Assembly (NCBI GenBank): GCA_022836915.1
Contig: CP094668.1
Coordinates: 1,860,001 to 1,924,000, forward strand
DNA from: Paenibacillus sp. OVF10
Lineage (GTDB): Bacteria > Bacillota > Bacilli > Paenibacillales > Paenibacillaceae
Length of the DNA stretch: 64,000 nt
Reading direction: 5' to 3'
In this document: piece after piece, positions 28,172 through 37,799 of the stretch
How positions within the stretch are numbered: the first letter of the stretch is position 1
How the letters are laid out: the number at the start of each line of letters is the position of its first letter
The notes under the pieces: model-generated
The model's input: the letters and a program-made list of their open reading frames with translations, nothing else
Databases searched by the model: none
Told to the model about the DNA's origin: nothing
Translations under genes and position numbers: made by a program

Positions 28172-29742
28172 TTGCTTAGTTACACGATGAAAATGGTGAT
28201 ATTCCCGCTAGGTTGTCTGCTTGTCATTCTGTCCTCTTATGTTCTCAGGCTTACCCCTCATATGGCAATAATGTCACTTTCGGCGACATTATTGGTAGCA
28301 AGTATTTATGGGGAGAGACGATATCCTGTGCTGCGAAAATTTCAGTGGATTTTTCTCGGGATATTCCACTATTTCAGTGAACTCAACTGGTGTAACATGC
28401 TGTATTATATGCTCATTATTTCAATGATCCAGGACAAACCACGGTTGGCGCAGACCTTGCCGATTTCGTTGCTGCTTATGCTGCAATATACGGTGATTCG
28501 GCTTTCGTATGTGCCTGTAGATACATATGCTTTGCTGGTTTCGTTATTTGACCTGTTAACCTCGGTTGTTATCATTTTTTTGTATCATACCTTAATCAAC
28601 AGTGAGGTCGAGAAGCGCAGGCTTCGGGAAAAAATCGGTTCCTGACCTTGCATGATCCGCTTACCGGACTGTTGAATTACGAAGGTTACATGGAGGTGTT
28701 ACATAAGACAGTAGAAGAGCAACGGTCTTTTTTGCTTGTCCTTTTGAACGTCAATAACTTTAGCGGCTTTAAAAAAGATTCAGAAGATCCTTGGTGTACG
28801 GTAATCACAGGTACAGGTCAGATGATCAGCAATCATTTCACCGAAGCCTATGGCATATCCCGGTATGCAGGAGACCGATTTGCCGTCGTTTTGCCGGAGA
28901 TACAGGATGTGGAAGAACGAATGTCGTCACTGTTATCCGTGCAGCTTCAAGGATTCCAGGTAAGCTACAGCATCTCTCTGTACCCGGAGATGTCGGATTC
29001 GTTGCAGCACTTTATGACGGTAGCCGAGGATAGGCTGCTTCAACAACAGCGCAGCAAGTGGCTGAAAAATGAAGAAGAAGTATTTCGTTCCGAAAGACTA
29101 AGGGCCGTTGGTGAACTGGCCGCGGGTATGGCTCACGAAATTCGGAACCCGCTTACCGCAATCCGGGGATTCCTGCAGCTGTCCCGGGGACAAGCGTTTA
29201 ATATCGCGCCATGGTATGAAGTGATTATGGGTGAGGTGACAAGAGTGACCGATCTGACGGCTGAATTTTTGCAGTTTTCCAAACCACATGCCAATCATAT
29301 GAAGCCGGAACAATTGGGCCACTGCCTTGAGCGGGTAATGTCTTTGACCGAGTCAGATGCGGCATCCCGTGGGCATCGAATTACGCTTGAAATGATTAAT
29401 GAGCCAGTCGTGATCAACATGGATCGGGATAAGATTGTGCAGGTATTGATCAATCTGATTCGTAACGCTTTTGAAGCAATGACAGACCCTGGTGAGGTTC
29501 ATATGGATTTGTTGCAGGACGGAGACGCAGTACTCATTTCAATTACAGATACAGGAAGCGGCATTCCGGAAAACTCGCTATCCACAATCTTTAATCCCTT
29601 TTATACAACCAAAGAAGAAGGTACGGGACTTGGACTTGCACTTTGCCAGAAAATCGTTCAGGATCACAATGGTAAAATTACCGTCCATAGCGAAATGGGG
29701 GTTGGTTCCACCTTCACGCTTCATCTGCCCATGGAGACGTAA
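28172..29742 (+). CDS. Histidine kinase with membrane module and degenerate GGDEF domain (frame broken once)
   Basis: About 523 residues when repaired. An N-terminal membrane module (~1-150, about five segments) is followed by a GGDEF-like domain that opens with the canonical HDPLTGLLNYEGY. Its active-site loop reads RYAGDRFAV instead of GGDEF, so cyclase activity is unlikely. Then come HisKA (AAGMAHEIRNPLTAIRGFLQ) and HATPase (LINLIRNAFEAM, DTGSGIPE, GTGLGLAL). The frame breaks in A6 28629-28634; one more A gives LREKNRFLTLHDPLTG. TTG start with a GGGGGCGAGG stretch upstream. No response regulator is adjacent, so it is an orphan kinase. Confidence 0.85.
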
Positions 29743-29796
29743 ATCGTATAACTGACCCAGAGATAGCAATTAAATAGTCATTAAATAAAATCAAAA

Positions 29797-29834
29797 AAAC
29801 GCCGCATGGGTCCTGAAGAACCCCGTGCGGCGTT
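29797..29834 (+). terminator. Terminator after kinase gene
   Basis: AAACGCCGCATGGGT pairs with CCCCGTGCGGCGTTT across a 9-nt loop, with an A-run before and Ts after. Confidence 0.88.
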
Positions 29835-29838
29835 TATA

Positions 29839-30418
29839 TTTCGATTAACTAATGTGTGGATTCCACATCGGTTCAGATCATTTTTGCTATATAAGAGTGT
29901 GTCTGCAATTTCAAGTAAGCGATATGATGATGGAGGTCAGCGTATAAAAGTCTGAAGTTCAAGCGTGGCTGATCCTGGCGAATGGGTAGTCGACTATCTA
30001 AGGAACATAGGACGTCTTATTTGGCCTTCAGGTCCTCACTTTAATTTGTAAGAAACTTCAGACACGTTATTTCCCAAATCTCATGAAAAAAACGCTGAAA
30101 AGGGTTGTTTGTTTGATTATAACGTCTCTCAGGTTCTTTAGATTTCTGAGGGAGCTTTAAAAGCTTGAATAAGACGCCTCAGATTCGTTAGCTTACGCTC
30201 TTGCTCTGCTCCAACCGCGAGCTGGACGATGTCCTCCAATTCCGCTCGGCACGGAGCAGAGCTTTTCATTTGGAATAGAGAAACTCCGCTTTTACGGCGT
30301 CCTGATTGTTTACTCGCACAAGAAGGAAATGTTCTCCCCACATTCAGGATAGAGCGCACTTGTTTGCTCCGTAAGCGCTAAGGTCCGCTTCGGCATGGAG
30401 TAGCTTTGCAGACACGCT
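29839..30418. repeat. Gene-free stretch with degenerate ~28-bp repeats
   Basis: At least five related elements follow the pattern AATAA(N)ACGT(N)CTGAGTTCTTTAG. They lie at 29891-29919 (+), ~29996-30024 (-), 30045-30074 (-), 30115-30144 (+) and 30167-30192 (+). Each differs at several positions. The same pattern returns at 45781-45860. No open frame here has a ribosome binding site. Confidence 0.55.
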
Positions 30419-32250
30419 TTAGTTCGACTTATTGAGCTGTCCCTGATGTAACTGATAGTAGAATCCTTGTTGCTGCATCAACTCGTCATGGCTTCCCCGT
30501 TCAGCAATCTGTCCATCATCAATGACGAGAATCTGATCGGCTTCACGAATCGTGCTCAGTCTGTGGGCGATGACAAAGCTGGTCCGGTCTTTCATTAATG
30601 TGCGCATCGCTTCCTGGATCTTCATCTCTGTACGCGTATCAATGCTGCTCGTTGCTTCATCCAGAATAAGAATGGCCGGATCAGCCAGAATTGCCCGGGC
30701 AATGGTCAGCAGTTGTCGTTGTCCCTGACTCAGGTTGCTTCCCCGGAAATGATGGGGGTATCGTAGCCCTGTGGCAGTTTGCGGATGAACGAATGTGCAT
30801 TCGCCAGCTCAGCCGCTTGTCTGATCTGTTCATCCGTTGCGTCCGGCTTGCCGTAGGCGAGATTCTCGCGAATGGTACCCGAGAACAGGTATGCATCCTG
30901 AAGTACAATGCCGAGTTGTCGACGGAGTTGATCCTTCTCCAGTTCCGAGATGTCACATCCATCGATGGTGATCCGTCCGCCTGTAATCTCGTAGAAACGG
31001 GGTAACAGGTTGATAATGGTTGTTTTGCCTGCGCCGGTGGGTCCAACAAGTGCAATCATCTCACCAGGTTTTGCAGTAAAATTGACCTTCTTCAAAATGT
31101 CTCGCTCCGCACTGTACCCGAAGGAGACGTCTTCAAATACCACTTTACCTTGAATCTGATCCAGTTGTTTCTTCTGTTCCTCCACGTATTCGCCAGGCGT
31201 ATCCATAATGTGGAACACACGTTCAGCACCTGCGATTGCAGCCTGAATCAGATTGTACTGATTGGCCAGATCGTTGAGCGGCCGCTCAATCTGGCGGGAG
31301 TAAGCGAGAAAGCTGACGATCAGTCCGATAGACGTCAGATCATGATAAGCCATCCATCCACCTACAGAAGCCAGTATGGCAAACCCGATATTGTTCATCA
31401 CGTTCATCGTAGGTCCAACCAAACCCGAAACGGTCTGGGCCTTTGTGCTGGATGTACGCAGTTTCTCATTCAGGTTCTGAAAATGCTGATGTGCTTGATC
31501 CTGACGGTTATAAGCCGCTACGACTTTTTGTCCAGCAATGGTCTCCTGAGCATATCCATTAAGTTCACCAAGTAACTTCTGCTGGGCGGTGAAGTGTTTA
31601 CGTGTTCTCGAAGCGATCAGGCGAGTGGCGATGGTGATCAACGGTACAGTTATCAGACTGAGCAGGGTAAGCCGAACATCCAGTGCAAACATGATCGACA
31701 AGGAGCCAACGAGCAGGATGGCACTGGACATCAATTGGGTCACGCTTTGATTCAGCGTTGTAGATACGTTATCGATATCATTGGTGGCCCGGCTCATCAG
31801 ATCCCCGCTTTGATTTTTATCAAAAAAGCTGACAGGCAGCTCTTGTAGTCGGGAGAACAACGCATGTCGCAGATCTTTAACGGTCAGTTGGGACACCCCA
31901 ATCATGACATAGGATTGCGCCCACATCAGCAGTGAGCCAAGGACATAAACACTCAGCAAGAGGAGACATTCCTTCAGCAAACCCGCTGTTACTTTGGGCA
32001 CAATATGTTCGTTAACGGCACGGCCGAGAAGGTAAGGTCCTGCCAGATTAAGCAGTGTTCCAAGAGCCGTCAGCACTAATGCAGCAATGACTCCTTTGCG
32101 ATGACGTCCCATGTATGACCATACCCGGATGAGGGCGTGGCGTGCATTTTTGGCCCTGACTTTGGGAACAGGTCCTCTGCCCGCTGGTCCGGGTCTTCCT
32201 ATCGGAGGCACGACGGTTTGTTGAATGGAGGAAGATGCAGGTTTAGCCAA
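30419..32250 (-). CDS. ABC exporter half-transporter, canonical partner (frame broken once)
   Basis: A fused membrane-ATPase exporter subunit of about 610 residues, with six membrane helices in the first ~350. The ATPase has Walker [10 protein letters not shown], signature [15 protein letters not shown], a canonical Walker [12 protein letters not shown] and H-loop VIAHRLST. The frame breaks near C4 30741-30744 (plus strand); one more base rejoins the signature motif. The TTG at 32250 is preferred over ATG 32259, since AAGGAGG touches the ATG but lies 9 nt from the TTG. It overlaps the upstream subunit by 8 nt and probably forms a heterodimer with it. Confidence 0.88.
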
Positions 32251-34027
32251 ATTGAACATCCTCCTTCCGTTGCTGCGAATAATAGATCGCTTGGTAGTGT
32301 GATGAATGAGCCATAAGGTCATCATGTGTGCCCCTGGCAACGATCTGTCCTTCATCAATGACATATATACAGTCCGCATCCTTCACGGAAGAGATCCGCT
32401 GTGCAATCAAAAAGGTCGTGCTGTCTTTCATCAAGGTCTGCAAAGCCTTCTGAATACTCGCTTCCGTACGCAGATCCACAGCACTGGTGCTATCATCCAG
32501 AATCAGCACTTCCGGTCGCATAAGCAGGGCGCGTGCAATGGAAATACGCTGTTTCTGCCCACCGGACAGATTGACCCCGCGCTGACCCAGTTCCGTGTCA
32601 TACCCGTCTTTCAGTTTCATAATAAAATCATCCGCTGCCGCAGCTTGTGCCGCAGCACGCAATTCAGCATCCGTTGCACCGGGCCGGCCGAAGCAAATGT
32701 TATCCCGGATGCTGCCGCTGAAGAGGATGGATTCCTGTAGCACAATGGATACACGGCTGCGAAGATCCTGAAGATCCCAGTTGCGAACGTTCACTCCATT
32801 CACGAGCACTTCACCCTGCGAAGCATCGTATAGACGGGAAATCAGCTGCACCAGCGAGGTTTTGCCTGAACCTGTTGAACCGATCAAGGCCACTTTCTCA
32901 CCTGGACGAGCTATCAGGTTAATGCTGGTAAGTACATGGTCTCCGTCATAACGGAAAGATACGTCTCTGAACTCCACTTGACCGTCTGTGCGTGAGGAAA
33001 GGGAAGACGTTTGGTATTGGGATTGATCACGGGTAGTCGGGGGTGACTGTACATTCCCGGAGTTGCCGGTTCCCGTTTGAATATCCGGCTGTGTATGTAA
33101 CACCTCGTTGATCCGTGCGGCAGATACCTTGGCGCGGGAGAAACTCATCATCATCATGCCGATCGACGTGAGGGAAGAGAGTACAACCGTGACATAGTTG
33201 ATAAAAGCAATCAGATCTCCGGCAGCAATATCGCCTCCCACTACCTGGAAACCTCCAAACCACAGCACCGCTACAATGGTAGCGTTCAGCATCAGGCTGA
33301 GCACGGGTGCATTCAGCGTTACAATACGCCAGGCTTTGACGGCGGTTGTAGTGTAATCTTCGTTGGATTGCTTGAACCGTTTTTTCTCCAGACGTGCACG
33401 TGCAAACGCCTTGACGACACGAATGCCGGCAAGATTCTCCTGAAGCACAGCGTTGACCTGATCAAGCTTGCTCTGCACACTGGCGAACAGCGGATAGGAT
33501 GCTTTTATCAGAATAAATAAAATAATAAACAGTACGGGTACAGTCAGAATAAGAATGAGTGCCAGCTTCACACTGATCGTAAACGCCATGATGATACTAC
33601 CGATGATCAGCATCGGCGAACGGATAAACATCCGCAGCAGCATCTGTACAAAGGTCTGCATCTGCGTAATGTCACTGGTCAGACGAGTGATCAGAGATCC
33701 TTCCTGAAATGTATCCAGATTACGGAAAGAGAAGGTCTGAATATGGTCGAACAGCTCCTGGCGCAGATCTGTGCCGTATCCCACGGCAGCTTTGCTTGAA
33801 TAGAGTGTACACCCTGCGCCGCCAACCCAGCCGATTAATGCAACAAGTAGCATGATCAGACCTGTAGTCACGATATGGGGCAGATTCCCTGCAAGCACAC
33901 CATCATCCACGATGCTGGACATCAGCTTGGGCTGGAGCAGGTCCATGGTTACCTCAAGTACCATGAGCAGCGGGGCGATGATCGCCGCCGACTTATACGG
34001 GGTCAAGAATCGTTTTAACGTCCACAA
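32243..34027 (-). CDS. ABC exporter half-transporter, degenerate-site partner
   Basis: A 594-residue half-exporter with six membrane helices and one ATPase domain: Walker A GSTGSGKTS, signature [15 protein letters not shown]. Two catalytic positions are changed: Walker B reads LILDDSTSAVD, with Asp for the catalytic Glu, and the H-loop reads IAQRISS, with Gln for His. The neighbour downstream keeps both residues. This asymmetry is the hallmark of heterodimeric exporters such as BmrCD and TM287/288. It lies 70 nt behind the marR-like gene. The substrate, likely a drug or lipid, is unknown. Confidence 0.92.
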   Translation of the reverse strand: MWTLKRFLTPYKSAAIIAPLLMVLEVTMDLLQPKLMSSIVDDGVLAGNLPHIVTTGLIMLLVALIGWVGGAGCTLYSSKAAVGYGTDLRQELFDHIQTFSFRNLDTFQEGSLITRLTSDITQMQTFVQMLLRMFIRSPMLIIGSIIMAFTISVKLALILILTVPVLFIILFILIKASYPLFASVQSKLDQVNAVLQENLAGIRVVKAFARARLEKKRFKQSNEDYTTTAVKAWRIVTLNAPVLSLMLNATIVAVLWFGGFQVVGGDIAAGDLIAFINYVTVVLSSLTSIGMMMMSFSRAKVSAARINEVLHTQPDIQTGTGNSGNVQSPPTTRDQSQYQTSSLSSRTDGQVEFRDVSFRYDGDHVLTSINLIARPGEKVALIGSTGSGKTSLVQLISRLYDASQGEVLVNGVNVRNWDLQDLRSRVSIVLQESILFSGSIRDNICFGRPGATDAELRAAAQAAAADDFIMKLKDGYDTELGQRGVNLSGGQKQRISIARALLMRPEVLILDDSTSAVDLRTEASIQKALQTLMKDSTTFLIAQRISSVKDADCIYVIDEGQIVARGTHDDLMAHSSHYQAIYYSQQRKEDVQFG

Positions 34028-34096
34028 TTAGGAAATCACCTCAGTTTTCATTGCGTAAGTGAATCAATTGGTGCGATGTTGCCAGTCTGCATCAAC

Positions 34097-34530
34097 TCAG
34101 GATTCACGCAGGTTTTGGAGCATACGCTGTGCAAGCAGAGACATGATCCTGGATTCTTCCGGTGTAAAATCTTTCTGGGCCTGCTGTTCCAACTCCTGAA
34201 TCACTTCTCTCAATTCTTGTAACGCGGAGCGCCCCTGATCCGTCAGATAGACCCGCAGACTGCGCAGATCCTTCGCGTCTGCTTCGCGTCTCACATAACC
34301 GGATGTTTCCATGCGCTTAAGCATGACGGTCACCGTAGCGGGACTGCGCTGAAGTTGTTCGGCCAGATTTTTCTGGGATTGGCCATCTTCCCGTTCAAGC
34401 TGGAACAACAAAGGGGCTGCCCCGGATATAACTCGGGGTGGTTCACAAGTTTCTCATGAACCTTGTAACGTTTTAGTTTCACGAGTTCGGATAGCTGTCC
34501 CATTAACCGATCGTTTTGGACTGGGTTCAT
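34097..34530 (-). CDS. MarR-family regulator (frame broken once)
   Basis: A winged-helix repressor of about 144 residues. The recognition helix region is KNLAEQLQRSPATVTVMLKR, followed by the wing YVRREADAKDLRSLRVYLTD. The frame breaks in G4 34413-34416 (plus strand); one more base gives YPGQPPLLFQLEREDGQSQK. It is the first gene of the exporter operon, and a perfect 24-bp palindrome lies at its promoter, so it probably represses itself and the two exporter genes until a ligand binds. Confidence 0.88.
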
Positions 34531-34592
34531 ATCATCTACTCCATTTCTACCTTCATTCCATCTACTGAATACCAGACTTTTTGAACACGCAC

Positions 34593-34643
34593 ATTTAGTT
34601 AGTCGACTAACTAAATCTTAAGTTTGATTTGACATATCGTCAA
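34593..34643 (-). promoter_or_regulatory. Promoter and 24-bp palindromic operator of the marR-exporter operon
   Basis: On the minus strand, -35 TTGACG (34638-34643) and -10 TAAGAT (34615-34620) are 17 nt apart. The perfect palindrome ATTTAGTTAGTCGACTAACTAAAT is at 34593-34616, overlapping the -10 and the expected start point. It is a typical MarR operator position. Confidence 0.75.
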
Positions 34644-34677
34644 GTGAATACAGATCATTTATTTTGGACTGGAAATA

Positions 34678-34745
34678 TTGACCTAAGATAAAATGATGTG
34701 ATAAATTGATATTATCTAATTGTTAATAACATATTGTTAATAACA
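34678..34745 (+). promoter_or_regulatory. Promoter and tandem palindromic operators of the ADP-ribose operon
   Basis: A weak -35/-10 pair, TTGACC (34678-34683) and TAAATT (34702-34707), precedes two identical 11-bp palindromes, TGTTAATAACA, at 34721-34731 and 34735-34745. Their centres are 14 bp apart. They end about 20 nt before the Nudix regulator start, so a bound repressor would block transcription. The regulator encoded next is the natural candidate to bind them. Confidence 0.6.
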
Positions 34746-34763
34746 GAATGGAGTTTGTATATT

Positions 34764-35702
34764 ATGACTTACGAAGGTTCCTTTGGAGGAAAAGCACCCG
34801 ATTACCGGGAGCATCAGGATCAGATACATATCAGTGAACAACAGTTTCTGGAAACGTATAATGCTGGTGATTACGAACGTCCTTCCGTCACCGTGGACAT
34901 GTTGGTCTTTACGATACGCAGTGAGGCTCAGGAGAACTATCGCAAGCTCGCGGAACCCGAACTCCAGTTACTGCTGATCCGGCGGGGTGGCCATCCCTAT
35001 CTGGGACAGTGGGCGTTACCGGGTGGATTTGTCTCCATGCAGGAATCATTGGAAGATGCTGCTCGGCGGGAATTGTTGACGGAGACGGGGCTGGATGATA
35101 TTTATTTGGAGCAACTGTACACCTGGGGAGATGTGGAGCGAGATCCGCGTACACGGGTCATCAGCTGTTCCTATATGGCGCTGGTGGATAGCAGCGAGTT
35201 GGAGCTTCAGGCTGGCGATGATGCCAGTGAGGCCAATTGGTTTCGGGTGGAACAGCGACTTCTGGAAGAGAAACGCCATATCCATGAGCGTGGACGTGTG
35301 ACAGAACGCAGGCTGCAGTTGATTTTGACCAATGGAACAGAAGAGTTATCGGCAATTGTTGAGACGAAAGAAACAATAGAAGGAAAAGTACGGAGCCATC
35401 GTTTGACGTTGGGGGAGGTTCAGGGGATTGCATTTGATCATGCCAAGATCATTCATTATGCGCTTGAGCGTCTGCGATCCAAGATCGAGTACACGGATAT
35501 TGCATTTAATCTGATGCCGGAGACGTTTACGCTGACTGCACTTCAGAAAGTACATGAGATCATCAGTGGCAAAAAACTGCTGGCTGCCGCTTTCCGGCGC
35601 AAAATCGCCGATTGGGTCATTGAGACAGGAGAGTATGCGAGCAGTGCCGGTCATCGACCATCACGCTTATACAGATTGAATCCAGAGAGACAGAACTTAT
35701 AG
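34764..35702 (+). CDS. Nudix/winged-helix regulator, NrtR-like
   Basis: A 312-residue protein with an N-terminal Nudix domain (~45-190) and a C-terminal winged helix (~220-305; FTLTALQKVHEIISGKKLLA, then FRRKIADWVIETGEY). The Nudix box GGFVSMQESLEDAARRELLT then ETGL fits G-x5-E-x7-REUxEExGU except Thr for one Glu, so hydrolysis is possible but uncertain. NrtR proteins use this architecture to sense ADP-ribose or related NAD products and repress NAD genes. The ATG at 34764 is preferred, with GGAG 10 nt upstream. It heads an operon of three ADP-ribose-processing genes, which supports ADP-ribose sensing. Confidence 0.85.
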   Translation: MTYEGSFGGKAPDYREHQDQIHISEQQFLETYNAGDYERPSVTVDMLVFTIRSEAQENYRKLAEPELQLLLIRRGGHPYLGQWALPGGFVSMQESLEDAARRELLTETGLDDIYLEQLYTWGDVERDPRTRVISCSYMALVDSSELELQAGDDASEANWFRVEQRLLEEKRHIHERGRVTERRLQLILTNGTEELSAIVETKETIEGKVRSHRLTLGEVQGIAFDHAKIIHYALERLRSKIEYTDIAFNLMPETFTLTALQKVHEIISGKKLLAAAFRRKIADWVIETGEYASSAGHRPSRLYRLNPERQNL

Positions 35703-35794
35703 AAGATGGTGTGCATCACTGAAATCGAATGAAGTCATTCAAGATGTTTACGGGATGATTGCATACATGAGGAGCATGTAAAGAGGGGATATGG

Positions 35795-36279
35795 ATGGAA
35801 AAGTTTACGTTTTTCTGGCGGACTGCATCTCCGTTCTCACAGTGGCACCCGGCGGATTTTACCGTGAACGGGGTTCACTACACGAGTGCGGAGCAATACA
35901 TGATGCATCAGAAAGCACTGTTGTTTGGTGACCAGACCATCGCAGACAAGATTCTGAAGGCAAGCTCTGCTTCGGTGCAAAAAAGCTGGGCAGACAGGTC
36001 GCAGGTTTCGACCGGACGTTATGGGAAGCTGAGTGCCAGCGCATAGTTTGCGAGGGGAATTGGGCCAAATTTACACAAAATGAAGAACTGCTAACCGCGC
36101 TGCGCGCCACTCGTGGAACGACTCTTGTGGAAGCAAGTCCGGATGATCGCATCTGGGGTGTGGGACTGGCGGAGGAAGACCGGCGTATTCGCAATCGAAG
36201 AACATGGCGGGGAACCAACTGGCTGGGTGAGATTTTGACCCGTCTAAGAGAAGATATAGGATGTGATTCAGATGAGTGA
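35795..36279 (+). CDS. NADAR-family protein, YbiA-like (frame broken once)
   Basis: About 161 residues when repaired. NADAR proteins act on ADP-ribose conjugates; members have been reported to remove ADP-ribose from guanine in DNA, and YbiA-type members cleave riboflavin intermediates. Family motifs are FFWRTASPFSQWHPADFTVN, TSAEQYMMHQKALLFGD, LVEASPDDRIWGVGL and WRGTNWLGEILTRLRE. The frame breaks in A6 35979-35984; one more A gives SVQKKLGRQVAGFDRTLWEA. The ATG follows AGAGGGGA. The stop at 36277-36279 overlaps the start of the next gene, so the two are translationally coupled. Confidence 0.88.
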
Positions 36280-37267
36280 TCAACAACAGGATAAAAACAA
36301 TAGCAGTAATAACAAGAACAGCAGTGGACGTTACAACAAAAACAACAGTAAACTCGATAGATCAAGTGGTATTGCCGGCTCCAATCCACGTACTATTCGG
36401 GCTAATATCGCACAGCAGACGTTGGCTATTTTGGATGAAGGGCAATACGTAAATGGGTATGATCGCAAGGTTGAGATAGGTGCCGATGTGCAGCAAGCCA
36501 TCCGAAATTCGGCGTTATACCGTCCAGCAGAATTGTCGGCGCTCAGAGAAAAGCTTCGTACAGAAGCTTACGTTGCAATCCAACCCACGGCCCCAGCATC
36601 TGAAGTTGAGGCTGCACCGGGTCGCATTGAAGTTACTGGCGAGACTACACTTGGAGCTGCTTCACGTTTGACGGTAGCTGAAGGAAGAGAAGATGTGGTC
36701 TGTCTAAACTTTGCATCAGCGAAAAATCCGGGCGGCGGCTTCCTAGGCGGAAGTCAGGCACAGGAAGAGAGTCTGGCCCGAGCGACAGGACTATACCCGT
36801 GCATCGCCCAAATGGACGAAATGTACGAGTACAATCGCAAACAGCGATCGGGTCTCTATTCGAATTATATGATCTATTCACCGGATGTTCCGGTGATCCG
36901 TGATGACGAAGACCGATTGCTGGACAAATATTATGTATCATCATTCATTACTGCGCCAGCGGTGAATGCGGGTGTGGTGAAAGAGCGTGGAGAAGCGGAT
37001 GATCTACAGATTGAGTCCGTGATGAAGGAACGTATTCGTTATATTCTGGATGTGGCTGTTTCCAACGGTCACCGTACGATTGTTCTGGGCGCGTACGGTT
37101 GCGGCGTATTTCGTAATGAACCGGCAGTGGTGGCGAAGTATTTTCATGATGTGTTAGTGGGAGAGGGATTTAAGGACTCCTTTGAACGAATTGTATTTGC
37201 GGTATATGATCGATCCGCAGGTCAGAGAACATTAAAGGCATTTCAACGTTTTTTGGCAGAGGGCTAA
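36272..37267 (+). CDS. Bacterial-type poly(ADP-ribose) glycohydrolase family protein (TIGR02452)
   Basis: A 331-residue protein of the TIGR02452/DUF2263 macrodomain-like family that includes bacterial PARG. The catalytic signature GGG-x6-8-QEE is present as GGGFLGGSQAQEE, within LNFASAKNPGGGFLGGSQA. TIVLGAYGCGVFRNEPAVVA forms the second ADP-ribose loop. The N-terminal ~35 residues are a low-complexity Asn/Lys/Ser tail not typical of the family. The ATG at 36272 lies inside the end of the NADAR gene. The expected reaction is hydrolysis of ribose-ribose or ribose-protein ADP-ribose bonds; the native substrate is unknown. Confidence 0.9.
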   Translation: MSDQQQDKNNSSNNKNSSGRYNKNNSKLDRSSGIAGSNPRTIRANIAQQTLAILDEGQYVNGYDRKVEIGADVQQAIRNSALYRPAELSALREKLRTEAYVAIQPTAPASEVEAAPGRIEVTGETTLGAASRLTVAEGREDVVCLNFASAKNPGGGFLGGSQAQEESLARATGLYPCIAQMDEMYEYNRKQRSGLYSNYMIYSPDVPVIRDDEDRLLDKYYVSSFITAPAVNAGVVKERGEADDLQIESVMKERIRYILDVAVSNGHRTIVLGAYGCGVFRNEPAVVAKYFHDVLVGEGFKDSFERIVFAVYDRSAGQRTLKAFQRFLAEG

Positions 37268-37326
37268 TTAAGTAGAACAAAGGATGTAGCTTGAAGAAGG
37301 AAGCAGGACAAAAGGAGATGAATGCG

Positions 37327-37749
37327 ATGCAGTTTCATGAGAGAGAACAGGATTTATTTGAACTGGGGGATGAGTACACGCTTGCACACTGCATATCAGC
37401 CGATGCAAGGATGGGCAAGGGCATTGCGGTACAGTTTCGCGAACGATTCGGTTTGGAAAATCTTCAAGAACAGGCGGGACAAGAGCCACTTGAGATTGGA
37501 CGATGTTATCCGGTAGGACGGACGCTGAATCTGGTCACCAAGGCAAAGTTCTCCAATAAGCCGACGTATCAATCGTTGACTAATGCGGTAGAATCCATGC
37601 GAGACGTGTGTGTGAAGGATGGTATTACGAAACTGGCGATGCCCCGAATAGGATGCGGGTTGGACAGACTGAAATGGGAGAAAGTCAGTCCGATTATCCA
37701 GAAAGCTTTTGCCGATACGGATGTTGAGGTCATTGTCTGTACACTGTGA
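37327..37749 (+). CDS. TARG1-like macrodomain ADP-ribose glycohydrolase
   Basis: A 140-residue single macrodomain closest in motif pattern to human TARG1/OARD1 and to the DarG antitoxin macrodomain. ADP-ribose loops are LAHCISADARMGKGIAVQF and LAMPRIGCGLDRLKW. The two catalytic residues known in TARG1 are both retained: Lys in NKPTYQSL and Asp in GCGLDRLKW. The start at 37327 is preferred since AAAGGAG lies 9 nt upstream. TARG1 removes ADP-ribose from glutamate, and DarG removes it from thymidine in DNA; which applies here is not decidable. Last gene of the operon. Confidence 0.9.
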   Translation: MQFHEREQDLFELGDEYTLAHCISADARMGKGIAVQFRERFGLENLQEQAGQEPLEIGRCYPVGRTLNLVTKAKFSNKPTYQSLTNAVESMRDVCVKDGITKLAMPRIGCGLDRLKWEKVSPIIQKAFADTDVEVIVCTL

Positions 37750-37799
37750 GCGCACTTGGTGGAAGAGGATGGACTGCAGCTTGCTGGCAGATCCAACGC

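Noticed and set aside
30138..30359. 73-residue open frame on the minus strand
   Set aside because: It overlaps the degenerate repeats, has no ribosome binding site and shows no protein-like pattern.
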